This document shows positions 52,560-64,000 of a stretch of 64,000 nucleotides of DNA, one piece after another. Below the pieces are notes generated by a model. It worked only from the letters and a program-made list of their open reading frames with translations. It was not told the DNA's origin and searched no databases. The translations under genes were made by a program, and so were the position numbers. Each line of letters opens with the position of its first letter. Position 1 is the stretch's first letter. Source of the DNA: Hydractinia symbiolongicarpus (taxonomy: Eukaryota > Cnidaria > Hydrozoa > Anthoathecata > Hydractiniidae). Location: the NCBI RefSeq assembly GCF_029227915.1, contig NC_079885.1, positions 28,895,001 through 28,959,000 of the forward strand, read 5' to 3'.

Positions 52560-55500
52560 AACGGTATCAGTCGGTTTCAATTACAGCGGTTGTGTCACAT
52601 ATTCGTACCAACATGTATTTAGCGATAGTATTCGGATATTACTAGGATGCATCGCTTTTAAAAGTGAAGCGATGGATTGTGGGACTTAATTGAACTTATT
52701 TTGGACTGTGACTTGATAAATGTGATAAGTGAGACAATTGGACCCAAGAAATAACATTCTTCTTACCTTGACATGATTGCTGGAATTTACCGATTTCACT
52801 GGGCGCTGTTGTAGCGCTGCATTTAAAAACTTAGATTAATAAGTCTTTTCTACGGTGGGACTAATCCTAGCTGTAAGCGCGCTGAAGAAAGAGAGACAGT
52901 TTTAAAAACTACATTTCATTGACTTTCTAACGGTATCATTCCGTTTTAATTACACCGGTTGCGTCACATATTCGTACGAACATGTATTTAGCGATGTTTT
53001 TCTGATTTTACTAGGTTGCATCGCTTTTAACAGTGAAATGAATGACTTTGCGACTTAATTGAACTGACTTTGGACTTTGACCTCATAAATGTAATAAATG
53101 AGACAATTGTGGTAGCGCTTCATTAAAAAACTTAGATAAATAAGTCATAGTTTACGGTGGGACCAATCCTAGCCGTTAGCGCGCGTTGAAGAAATAGAGA
53201 CAGTTTTAAATACTACATTTCATTGACTTTCTAACGGTATCAGTCCGTTTCAACTACAACGGTTGCGTCACATATTCGTACCAACATGTACTTAATGATT
53301 TTTTTGCGATATTACTAAGTTGTATCGCTTTTAACAGTGAAAGAAATGACTGTAGGACTTAATTGAACTGATTTTGGACTTTGACCTCATAAATGTGATA
53401 AATGAGACAATTGGACCCAAAGAATAACATTCTTTTTAATTTGACATGATTACTGGAATTTACCGATTTCGCTGGGCGCTGTGGTAGCGTTTTATAAAAA
53501 AGTTTAGATAAATAAGTCATTTTGTACTGTGGAACCAATCCTAGCCGTTAGCGCCCGATGAAGAAATAGAAACATTTTTAAAAACTACATTTCATTGACT
53601 TTCTAACGGTGTCAATCCACTTGACTTACAACGGTTGCGTCACATATTCGTACGAACATGTATTTAGTGATTTTTTTCCGATATTACTAAGTTGTATCGC
53701 TTTTAACAGTAAAACAATTGACTGTGGGACTTAATTGAAGTGATTCTGAACTGTGACCTTATAAATGTGATAAATGAGACAATTGGACCCAAGGAATAAA
53801 ATTCTTTTTAATTTGACATGATTGCTGGAATTTACCGATTTCGCTTGGCGCTGTGGTAGCGTTTTATTTAAAAGTTTAGATAAATAAGTAATTTTGTACT
53901 GTGGGACCAATCCTAGACGTTAGCGCGCATTGAAGAAATAGAGACAGTTTTAAATACTACATTTCATTGACTTTCTAACGGTATCAGTCCGTTTCAACTA
54001 CAACGGTTGCGTCACATATTCGTACCAACATGTACTTAATGATTTTTTTCCGATATTACTAAGTTGTATCGCTTTTAACAGTGAAACGATTGACTGTGGT
54101 ACTTAATTGAACTGATCTTGGACTGTGACCTTATAAATTTGATAAGTGAGACAATTGGACTGCAAGATGTAACATTCTTTTTAATTTGACATGATTGCCG
54201 GAACTCAGCGATTACACTGGGCGCTGTGGTGGCACTTCATTTAAATATTTAGATAAATAAGTCATTTCTTACTGTAAGACCAATCCTAGCCGTTAGCCCG
54301 CGCTGAAGAAAAAGAAACAGTTTTAAAAACTACATTTCATTAACTCTCAAACGGTATCAGTCCGTTTCAATTACAACGGTTGCGTCACATATTCGTACCA
54401 ACATGTATTTAGCGATATTTTTCTGATTTTACTAGGTTGAATCGTTTTTAGCAGTGAAAGGATTGACTGTGGGACTTAATTGAACTAATTTTGGACTTGG
54501 TCCTCAAAAATGTGATAAATGAGACAATTGGATCCAAGAAATAACATTCTTCTAAATTTGACATGATTTCTGGAATGCAGCGATTACACTCGGCCCCATG
54601 GTAGCGCTTCACTTAAAAATTTATATAAAATAAGTCATTTTTTACTGTGGGACCAATCCTGGCCGTTAGCACGCTATGAATAATTAGGAACAGTTTCAAA
54701 GACTACTTTTCATTGACTTTCTGGCGGTATAAATCCGTTTGAGTTACAACGGTTGCGTCACATATTCGTACCAACATGTATTTAGCGATAATATTCGGAT
54801 ATTACTAGGTTGCATCGCTTTTAACAGTGAAACGATGAACTGTGGGACTTCATTGAACTTATTTTGGACTGTGACCTGATAAATGTGATAAGTGAGACAA
54901 TGGGACCCAAGAAAAAACATTCTTCTTACCTTGACATGATTGCTGGAATTTACCGATTTCACTGGGCCCTGTGGTAGCGCTTCATTTAAAAACTTAGATA
55001 AATAAGTCTTTTTCACGGTGTGACCAATCCTAGCCGTTAGCGCGCGCTGAAGAAAGAGAGACAGTTTTAAAAACTACATTACATTGACTTTCTAACGGTA
55101 TCATTCCGTTTCAATTACAACGGTTGCGTCACATATTCGTACGAACATGTATTTAGCGAAATTTTTCTGATTTTACTACGTTGCATCGTTTTTAACAGTG
55201 AAAGGATTGACTGTGGGACTGTGGGACTGTGGGACTTAATTGAACAGATTTTTGACTGTGACCTTATAAATGTGATAAGTGAGCCAATTGGACTCCAAAG
55301 AATAACATTCTTCTTAATTTGACATGATTGGTGGAAATCAGCGATTACACTCGGCCCTATGGTAGCGCTTCACTTAAAAATTTATACAAAAAAAGTCATT
55401 TTTTACTGTGGGACCAATCCTGGCCGTTAGCACGCGCTGAATAAGTAGGAACAGTTTCAAAGACTACAATTCATTGACTTTCTGGCGGTATAAATCCGTT

Positions 55501-57617
55501 TGAGTTACAACGGTTTCGTCACATATTCGTACCAACATGTATTTAGTGATATTTTTCCGATATTATTAAGTTATATCGCTTTTAACAGTGAACGATTCAC
55601 TCTGGGACTTAATTGAAATAACTTTGCACTGTGACCTAATAAATGCGATAAGTGAGCCAACTGAAACCCAAAAAATAACATTCTTCTTAATTTGACATGA
55701 TTGCCGCAACTCAGCGATTACACTGGGCGCGGTTTGGAGCGCTTCATATAAAAATTTAGATAAATAAGTCATTCTATTCTGTGGGACGAATCCTAGCCGT
55801 TAGCACGCGCTGAAGAAAGAGAGACAGTTTTAAAAACTACATGTCATTGACTCTGTAGCGGTATCAGTCCGTTTCAATTAAAACGGTTGGGTCACATATT
55901 CGTACCAACATGTATTTAGCGATATTTTTCTGATTTTACTAGGTTGCATCGCTTTTAACAGTGAAAGGATTGACTCTGGGACGTACTTGAAGTAACTTTG
56001 GACTGTGACCTTATAAATGTGGTAAGTGAGCCAACTGGACCCCAAGAAATGACATTCTTCTTAATTTGATAGATTGCCGCAACTCAGCGATTACACTGAT
56101 CGCTGTTTGGAGCGCTTCATTTAAAAATTTAGATAAATAAGTGATTTTTGTACTGTGGGACGAATCCTAGCCGTTATCGCGCGCTGAAGAAATAGAGACA
56201 GTTTTAGAAGATACGTTTCAATGAATTTTGTAACGGTATGAGTCCGTTTGAGTTACATCGGTTGGGTCACATATTCGTCCCCACATGTATTTAGGGATAT
56301 TTTTCCATTATTACTAAGTTGTATTGCTTTTGACAGTGACACGATTGACTGTGGGACTTAATTGAAGTGATCCTGGACTGTGACCTTATAAATGTGATAA
56401 ATGAGCCAATTGGATTCCAAGGAATAACATTCTTCTCAATTTGACATGATTACTGCAATTCAGCGATTACACTCGGCCCAATGGTAGCGCTTCTCTTAAA
56501 AACTTAGATAAAAAAAGTCATTTTTTACTGTGGGACCAATCCTAGCCGTTAGGGCGGGCTGAAGAAATAGAGACAGTTTCAAAAACTACATTTCATTGAC
56601 TTTCTAACAGTGTCAATCCGCTTAACTTACAACGGTTGCGTCACGTATTCGTACCAACATGTATTTAGTGATTCTTTTCCGATATTACTAAGTTGTATTT
56701 CTTTTGACAGTGAAACGATTGACTGTGGGACTTAATTGAAGTGATTCTGTACTGTGACCTTATAAATGTGATAAATGAGTCAAATGGACTCCAAGGAATA
56801 ACATTCTTCTTAATTTGACATGATTGCTGGAATTTACCGATTTCACTGGGCGCTGTGGTAGCACTTCATTTAAAAACTTAGATGAATAAGTCTTTTTCAC
56901 GGTGGGACCAATCCTAGCCGTTAGCGCGCGCTGAAGAAAGAGAGACAGTTTTAAAAACTACATTTCATTGACTTTCTAACGGTGTCAATCCGCTTAAGTT
57001 GCAATGGTTGCGTCACGTATTCGTACCAACATGTATTTAGTGATTTTTTTCCGATATTACTAAGTTGTACTGCTTTTGACAGTGAAACGATTGACTGTGG
57101 GACTTAATTGAAGTGAGTCTGGACTGTGACCTTATAAATGTGATAAGTGAGCCAACTGGACCCCAAGAAATGATATTATTCTTAATTTGACATGATTGTT
57201 GCAATTCTGCGATTACACTCGTCCCAGTGGTAGCGCTTCACTTAAAAATTTAGATAAAATAAGTCTTTTTGTACTGTGGGACCAATCCTAGCCGTTAGCG
57301 CGCGCTGAAGAAATAGAAACATTTTTAAAAACTACATTTCATTGACTTTCTAACGGTGTCAATCCGCTTGACTTACAACGGTTGCGTCACATATTCGTAC
57401 CAACATGTATTTAGTGATTTTTTTCCGATATTACTAAGTTGTATCGCTTTTAACAGTAATACGATTGACTGTGGGACTTAATTGAAATGATTCTGTACTG
57501 TGACCTTATAAATGTGATAAATGAGTCAAATGGACTCCAAGGAATAACATTCTTCTTAATTTGACATGATTGCTGGAATTCAGCTATTACACTCGGCCCT
57601 ATCGTAGCGCTTCACTT
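52560..57617. repeat. Mixed satellite monomers
   Basis: About thirteen units of several types without a clear higher-order period. Notable items: a shortened unit with ACAATTGTGGTAGCGC at about 53105; GCGATAGTATTCGG and GCGATAATATTCGG variants at 52621 and 54785, related to those at 34.3 and 36.0 kb; and an eight-base repeat expansion at 55209. No gene is seen. Confidence 0.65.
55209..55232. repeat. Eight-base microrepeat, GACTGTGG x3
   Basis: The single GACTGTGG found at this point of other monomers is tripled in tandem, adding 16 bp at the unit boundary. It is followed by the usual GACTTAATTGAAC. Confidence 0.95.
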
Positions 57618-60600
57618 AAGATTTTTTATAAAATAAGTCCTTTTTTACTGTGGGACCAATCCAGGATTGACTGTGGGACTTAATTGAACTAATATTGGAC
57701 TTTGACTTCATAAATGTGATAAATGAGACAATTGGACCCAAGGAATAACATTCTTCTTAATTTGACATGATTTCTGGAATTTACCGATATCGATGGGCGC
57801 TGTGGTAGCGTTTTATAAAAAAGTTTAGAAAAATAAGTCATTTTGTACTGTGGAACCAATCCTAGCCGTTAGCGCACGATGAAGAAATAGAAACATTTTT
57901 AAAAACTACATTTTATTGACTTTCTAACGGTGTCAATCCGCTTGACTTACAACGGTTGCGTCACATATTCGTACTAACATGTATTTAGTGATTTTTTCCG
58001 ATATTACTAAGTTGTATCACTTTTAACAGTAATACGATTGACTGTGGGACTTAATTGAAGTAATTCTGGACTGTGACCTTATAAATGTGATAAGTGAAAC
58101 AATTGGACCCAAGGAATAAAATTCTTTTTAATTTGACATGATTGCTGGAATTTACCAATTTCGTTGGGCGCTGTGGTAGCGTTTTATAAAAAAGTTTAGA
58201 AAAATAAGTCATTTTGTACTGTGGAACCAATCGTAGCCGTTAGCGCACGATGAAGAAATAGAAACATTTTTAAAAACTACATTTCATTGACTTTCTAACG
58301 GTGTCAATCCGCTTGACTTACAACGGTTGCGTCACATATTCGTACCAACATGTATTTAGTGATTTTTTCCGATATTACTAAGTTGTATCACTTTTAACAG
58401 TAATACGATTGACTGTGGGACTTAATTAAAGTGATTCTGGACTGTGACCTTATAAATGTGATAAGTGAAACAATTGGACCCAAGGAATAAAATTCTTTTT
58501 AATTTGACATGATTGCTGGAATTTACCGATTTCGCTGGGCGCTGTGGTAGCGTTTTATTTAAAAGTTTAGATAAATAAGTAATTTTGTACTGTGGGACCA
58601 ATCCTAGCCGTTAGCGCGCATTGAAGAAATAGAGACAGTTTTATATACTACATTTCATTGACTTTCTAACGGTATCAGTCCGTTTCAACTACAACGGTTA
58701 CGTCACATATTCGTACCAACATGTATTTAGTGATTTTTTTCCGATATTACTAAGTTGTATCGCTTTTAACAGTAATACGATTTACTGTGGGACTTAATTA
58801 AAGTGATTTTGTACTGTGACCTTATAAATGTGATAAATGAGCCAATTGGACTCCAAGGAATAACATTCTTCTTAATTTGACATGATTGCTGGAATTCAGC
58901 TATTACACTCGGCCCTATCGTAGCGCTTCACTTAAGATTTTTTATAAAATAAGTCCTTTTTTACTGTGGGACCAATCCAGGATTGACTGTGGGACTTAAT
59001 TGAACTAATATTGGACTTTGACTTCATAAATGTGATAAATGAGACAATTGGACCCCAGGAATAACATTCTTCTTAATTTGACATGATTTCTGAAATTTAC
59101 CGATATCGATGGGCGCTGTGGTAGCGTTTTATAAAAAAGTTTAGAAAAATAAGTCATTTTGTACTGTGGAACCAATCGTAGCCGTTAGCGCACGATGAAG
59201 AAATAGAAACATTTTTAAAAACTACATTTCATTGACTTTCTAACGGTGTCAATCCGCTTGACTTACAACGGTTGCGTCACATATTCGTACCAACATGTAT
59301 TTAGTGATTTTTTTCCGATATTACTAAGTTGTATCACTTTTAACAGTAATACGATTGACTGTGGGACTTAATTGAAGTGATTCTGGACTGTGACCTTATG
59401 AATGTGATAAGTGAAACAATTGGACCCAAGGAATAAAATTCTTTTTAATTTGACATGATTGCTGGAATTTACCGATTTCGCTGGGCGCTGTGGTAGCGTT
59501 TTATTTAAAAGTTTAGATAAATAAGTAATTTTGTACTGTGGGACCAATCCTAGCCGTTAGCGCGGGCTGTAGAAATAGAGACAGTTTCAAAAACTACATT
59601 TCATTGACTTTCTAACGGTATCAGTCCGTTTCAACTACAACGGTTACGTCACATATTCGTACCAACATGTATTTATTGATTTTTTTTAAATATTACTAAG
59701 CTGTATTGCTTCTGACAGTGAAAGGATTGCCTGTGGGACTTAATTGAAGTGATTCTGGACTGTGACCTTATGAATGTGATAGATGAGCCAATTGGATTCC
59801 AAGGAATAACATTCTTTTTAATTTGACATGATTGCTGCAATTCAGCGATTACACTTGGCCCAATGGTAGTGCTTCACTTAAAAATTTAGATAAAATAAGT
59901 CATTTTTTACTGTGGGAGCATTCCTAGCCGTTAGCGCGGGCTGTAGAAATAGAGACAGTTTCAAAAAGTACATTTCATTGACTTTCTAACGGTGTCAATC
60001 CGCTTAACTTACAACGGTTGCGTCACATATTCGTACCAACATGTATTTAGTGATTTTTTTCCGATAATACTAAGTTGTATTGCTTTTGACAGTGAAACGA
60101 TTGACTGTCGGACTTAATTGAAGTGATTCTGGACTGTGATCTTATAAATGTGATAAATGAGCCAATTTGATTCCAAGGAATAACATTCTTCTTAATTTGA
60201 CATGATTGCTGCATTTTAGCGATTACACTCGTCCAAGTGGTAGCGCTTCACTTAAAAATTTAGATAAAATAAGTCTTTTGTACTGTGGGACCAATCCTAG
60301 CCGTTAGCGCGCGCTGAAGAAATAGAAACATTTTTAAAAACTACATTTCATTGACTTTCTAACGGTGTCAATCCGCTTGACTTACAACGGTTGCGTCACA
60401 TATTTGTACCAACATGTATTTAGTGATTTTTTTCCGATATTACTAAGTTGTATCGCTTTTAACAGTAATACGATTGACTGTGGGACTTAATTAAAGTGAT
60501 TCTGTACTGTGACCTTATAAATGTGATAAATGAGCCAATTGGACTCCAAGGAATAACATTCTTCTTAATTTGACATGATTGCTGGAATTCAGCTATTACA

Positions 60601-62570
60601 CTCGGCTCTATCGCAGCGCTTCACTTAAGATTTTTTATAAAATAAGTCCTTTTTTACTGTGGGACCAATCCAGGATTGACTGTGGGACTTAATTGAACTA
60701 ATATTGGACTTTGACTTCATAAATGTGATAAATGAGACAATTGGACCCAAGGAATAACATTCTTCTTAATTTGACATGATTTCTGGAATTTACCGATATC
60801 GATGGGCGCTGTGGTGGCGTTTTATAAAAAAGTTTAGAAAAATAAGTCATTTTGTACTGTGGAACCAATCCTAGCCGTTAGCGCACGATGAAGAAATAGA
60901 AACATTTTTAAAAACTACATTTCATTGACTCTCTAACGGTGTCAATCCGCTTGACTTACAACGGTTGCGTCACATATTCGTACCAACATGTATTTAGTGA
61001 TTTTTTTCCGATATTACTAAGTTGTATCACTTTTAACAGTAATACGATTGACTGTGGGACTTAATTGAAGTGATTCTGGACTGTGACCTTATAAATGTGA
61101 TAAGTGAAACAATTGGAACCAAGGAATAAAATTCTTTTTAATTTGACATGATTGCTGGAATTTACCGATTGCGCTGGGCGCTGTGGTAGCGTTTTATTTA
61201 AAAGTTTAGATAAATAAGTAATTTTATACTGTGGGACCAATCCTAGCCGTTAGCGCGCATTGAAGAAATAGAGACAGTTTCATATACTACATTTCATTGA
61301 CTTTCTAACGGTATCAGTCCGTTTCAACTACAACGGTTACGTCACATATTCGTACCAACATGTATTTATTGATTTTTTTCAGATATTACTAAGCTGTATT
61401 GCTTCTGACAGTGAAAGGATTGCCTGTGGGACTTAATTGAAGTGATTCTGGACTGTGACCTTATGAATGTGATAGATGAGCCAATTGGATTCCAAGGAAT
61501 AACATTCTTTTTAATTTGACATGATTGCTGCAATTCAGCGATTACACTCGGCCCAATGGTAGCGCTTCACTTAAAAATTTAGATAAAATAAGTCATTTTT
61601 TACTGTGGGACCAATCCTAGCCGTTAGCGCGGGCTGAAGAAATAGAGACAGTTTCAAAAAGTACATTTCATTGACTTTCTAACGGTGTCAATCCGCTTAA
61701 CTTACAACGGTTGCGTCACATATTCGTACCAACATGTATTTAGTGATTTTTTTCCGATAATACTAAGTTGTATTGCTTTTGACAGTTAAACGATTGACTG
61801 TCGGACTTAATTGAAGTGATTCTGGACTGTGATCTTATAAATGTGATAAATGAGCCAATTGGATTCCAAGGAATAACATTCTTCTTAATTTGACATGATT
61901 GCTGCAATTCAGCGATTACACTCGTCCCAGTGGTAGAGCTTCGCTTAAAAATTTAGATAAAATAAGTCTTTTTGTACTGTGGGACCAATCCTAGCCGTTA
62001 GCGCGCGCTGAAGAAATAGAAACTTTTTTAAAAACTACATTTCATTGACTTTCTACCGGTGTCAATCCGCTTGACTTACAACGGTTGCGTCACATATTCG
62101 TACCAACATGTATTTAGTGATTTTGTTCCGATATTACTAAGCTGTATCGCTTTTAACAGTAATACGATTGACTGTGGGACTTAATTGAAGTGATTCTGTT
62201 CTGTGACCTTATAAATGTGATAAATGAGCCAATTGGACTCCAAGGAATAACATTCTTCTTAATTTGACATGATTGATGGAATTCAGCTATTAAACTCGGC
62301 CCTATCGTAGCGCTTCACTTAAGATTTTTTATAAAATAAGTCCTTTTTTACTGTGGGACTAATCCAGGATTGACTGTGGGACTTAATTGAACTAATATTG
62401 GACTTTGACTTCATAAATGTGATAAATGAGACAATTGGACACAAGGAATAACATTCTTCTTAATTTGACATGATTTCTGGAATTTACCAATATCGATGGG
62501 CGCTGTGGTAGCGTTTTATAAAAAATTTTAGATAAATAAGTCATTTTGTACTGTGGAACCAATCCTAGCC
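57618..62570. repeat. Higher-order repeat of about 1.69 kb with a truncated unit
   Basis: The deletion join GACCAATCCAGGATTGACTG (GACTAATCC in the last copy) has CCAGGATTGA at 57661, 58977, 60670 and 62364. Spacings are 1316, 1693 and 1694 bp; the first is shorter by 377 bp, one monomer. At the join, the part of a unit between CCAATCC and AGGATTGACTG, nearly 200 bp, is missing, so the full period is four monomers plus a short unit. Shared markers: CTTAAGATTTTTTATAAAAT, GATATCGATGGGCGC, AACAGTAATACGATTG. The last copy diverges near 62570. Confidence 0.87.
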
Positions 62571-64000
62571 GTTAGCGGGCGCTGAAGAAATAGAGACAGT
62601 TTCAAATACTACATTTCATTGACTTTCTAACGGTATTAGTCCGTTTCAACTACAACGGTTGCGTCACATATTCGTACCAACATGTATTTAGTGATTCTTT
62701 TCAGCCAACTGGAACCCAAGAAATGACATTCTTCTTAATTTGACATGATTGCCGCAACTCAGCGATTACTCTCGGCCCAATGGTAACGCTTCACTTAAAA
62801 ATTTAGATAACATCAGATTTTTTACTGTGGGACCAATCCTAGCCTTTAGCGCGCGCTGAAGAAATAGAGACAGTTTCAAATACTACATTTCATTGACTTT
62901 CTAACGGTATTAGTCCGTTTCAACTACAACGGTTGCGTCACATATTCGTACCAACATGTATTTAGTGATTTTTTTCCGATATTACTAAGTTGTATCACTT
63001 TTAACAGTAATGCGATTGACTGTGGGACTTAATTGAAGTAATTCTGCACTGTGACCTTATAAATGTGATAAATATAACAATTCGACCCAAGGAATAAAAT
63101 TCTTTTTAATTTGACATGATTGCTGGAATTTACCGATTTCGCTGGGCGCTGTGGTAGCGTTTTATTTAAAAGTTTAGATAAATAAGTAATTTTGTACTGT
63201 GGGACCAATCCTAGCCGTTAGCGCGCATTGAAGAAATAGAGACAGTTTTAAATACTACATTTCATTGACTTTCTAACGGTATCAGTCCGTTTCAACTACA
63301 ACGGTTACGTCACATATTCGTACCAACATGTATTTAGTGATTTTTTTCAGACATTACTAAGTTGTATTGCTTCTGACAGTGAAAGGATTGACTGTGGGAC
63401 TGTGGGACTGTGGGACTGTGGGACTTATATGAACTGATTTTTGATTGTGATCTTATAAATGTGATAAGTGAGACAATTGGACCCATGAAATAACATTCTT
63501 GTTACCTCGACATGATTGCTGTAATTTACCGATTTCACTGGGTGATGTGGTAGCGCTTCATTTAAAAATTTAGATAAATAAGTCATTTTTTACGGTTGGA
63601 CCAATCCTAGCCGTTAGCGCGCGCTGAAGAAAGAGAGACTGTTTTAAAAACTACATTTCATTGACTTTCTAACGGTGTCAATCCGCTTAAATTGCAATGG
63701 TTGCGTCACGTATTCGTACCAACATGTATTTAGTGATTTTTTTTCGATGTTACTAAGTTGTACTGCTTTTGACAGTGAAACAATTGACTGTGGGACTTAA
63801 TTGAAGTAAGTCTTGACTGTGACCTTATAAATGTGATAAGTGAGCCAACTGGAACCCAAGAAATGACATTCTTCTTAATTTGACATGATTGCTGGAATTT
63901 ACCGATTTCGCTGGGCGCTGTGGTAGCGTTTTATTTAAAAGTTTAGATAAATAAGTAATTTTGTACTGTAGGACCAATCCTAGCCGTTAACGCGCATTGA
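62571..64000. repeat. Mixed satellite monomers at the right end
   Basis: Ordinary units plus one internal deletion near 62700, where TTAGTGATTCTTTTC joins AGCCAACTGGAACCC and removes most of the unit boundary region including GATTGACTGTGGGAC. The window stops inside a unit at CGCGCATTGA. No genes seen. Confidence 0.7.
63390..63421. repeat. Eight-base microrepeat, GACTGTGG x4
   Basis: Four tandem copies at the same monomer position as the three-copy expansion at 55209, adding 24 bp. The following sequence is GACTTATATGAAC, a private variant of the unit start. Confidence 0.95.

Larger units (their letters stand above)
33376..64000. repeat. Satellite array, right arm (same monomer and orientation, about 82 units)
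   Basis: The same satellite resumes at GTAGCGCTTC right after the retrotransposon and runs to the window end. Orientation is unchanged, so the element interrupted one continuous array. Compared with the left arm, more units carry GATAAAATAAG instead of GATAAATAAG, and TCGGCCCAATGG or TCGTCCCAGTGG instead of GGGCGCTGTGG. Higher-order copying is heavy here (1.49, 1.69, 1.73 and 2.24 kb units). No array edge is reached. No gene is seen in any stretch of this arm. Confidence 0.97.

Noticed and set aside
1-64000. CRISPR array or other spaced direct repeats
   Set aside because: The repeats are contiguous, about 373 bp long and vary gradually. There are no short repeats with unique spacers and no cas-like genes.

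Overview
The window is almost entirely one eukaryotic satellite DNA array. An AT-rich monomer of about 373 bp is repeated head to tail, always in the same orientation, from base 1 to base 64000, roughly 160 units in all. The only interruption is a single 3.7-kb non-LTR retrotransposon at about 29676-33375. Both window ends lie inside the array. I see no host protein gene, tRNA, rRNA, CRISPR array or bacterial feature.

Organism: an animal is likely. The retroelement encodes the tail of an SGNH/esterase-like ORF1, followed by an ORF2 with an APE-type endonuclease and a reverse transcriptase. This is the CR1/L2 (Jockey-superfamily) layout. The wording of its C-terminal region reminds me of elements from cnidarians and other aquatic invertebrates, but that is an impression from memory and I cannot name a species. 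The satellite monomer is not one I recognise. Its length and size of array would suit centromeric or pericentromeric heterochromatin, but nothing in the window proves this.

Layout. (1) 1-3.7 kb: fairly diverged single monomers. (2) 3.75-9.2 kb: a 2701-bp higher-order repeat (HOR) with a shortened second copy (1956 bp) and a partial third. (3) 9.2-18.9 kb: a mosaic with related blocks at about 11.4-14.6 and 15.4-18.4 kb. (4) 19.2-20.0 kb: a fresh single-monomer duplication. (5) 20.4-23.0 kb: a three-monomer HOR of about 1.12 kb. (6) 22.7-29.6 kb: two versions of a block about 4.03 kb apart. (7) 29.68-33.38 kb: the retrotransposon, minus strand, 5'-truncated, inserted with an apparent loss of about 41 bp of satellite. 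(8) 34.2-37.1 kb: a 1.73-kb HOR. (9) 37-41.5 kb: mosaic, with segments copied from or to neighbouring blocks. (10) 41.85-47.2 kb: a 1494-bp HOR, one copy enlarged by an internal 746-bp duplication. (11) 47.2-52.6 kb: a block matching 38.3-40.7 kb, then a nearly perfect 2238-bp (six-monomer) tandem duplication. (12) 52.6-57.6 kb: mixed monomers. (13) 57.6-62.6 kb: a HOR of about 1.69 kb containing a truncated monomer. (14) 62.6-64 kb: mixed monomers.

The pieces fit a history of repeated unequal exchange: integer-monomer offsets, hybrid monomers at crossover points, and short deletion junctions later amplified as part of HORs. The retrotransposon is a passenger. Its ORF2 is complete in length and has no premature stop codons, but three single-base frameshifts, all in or next to homopolymer runs, break it. 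These may be real decay or base-calling errors.
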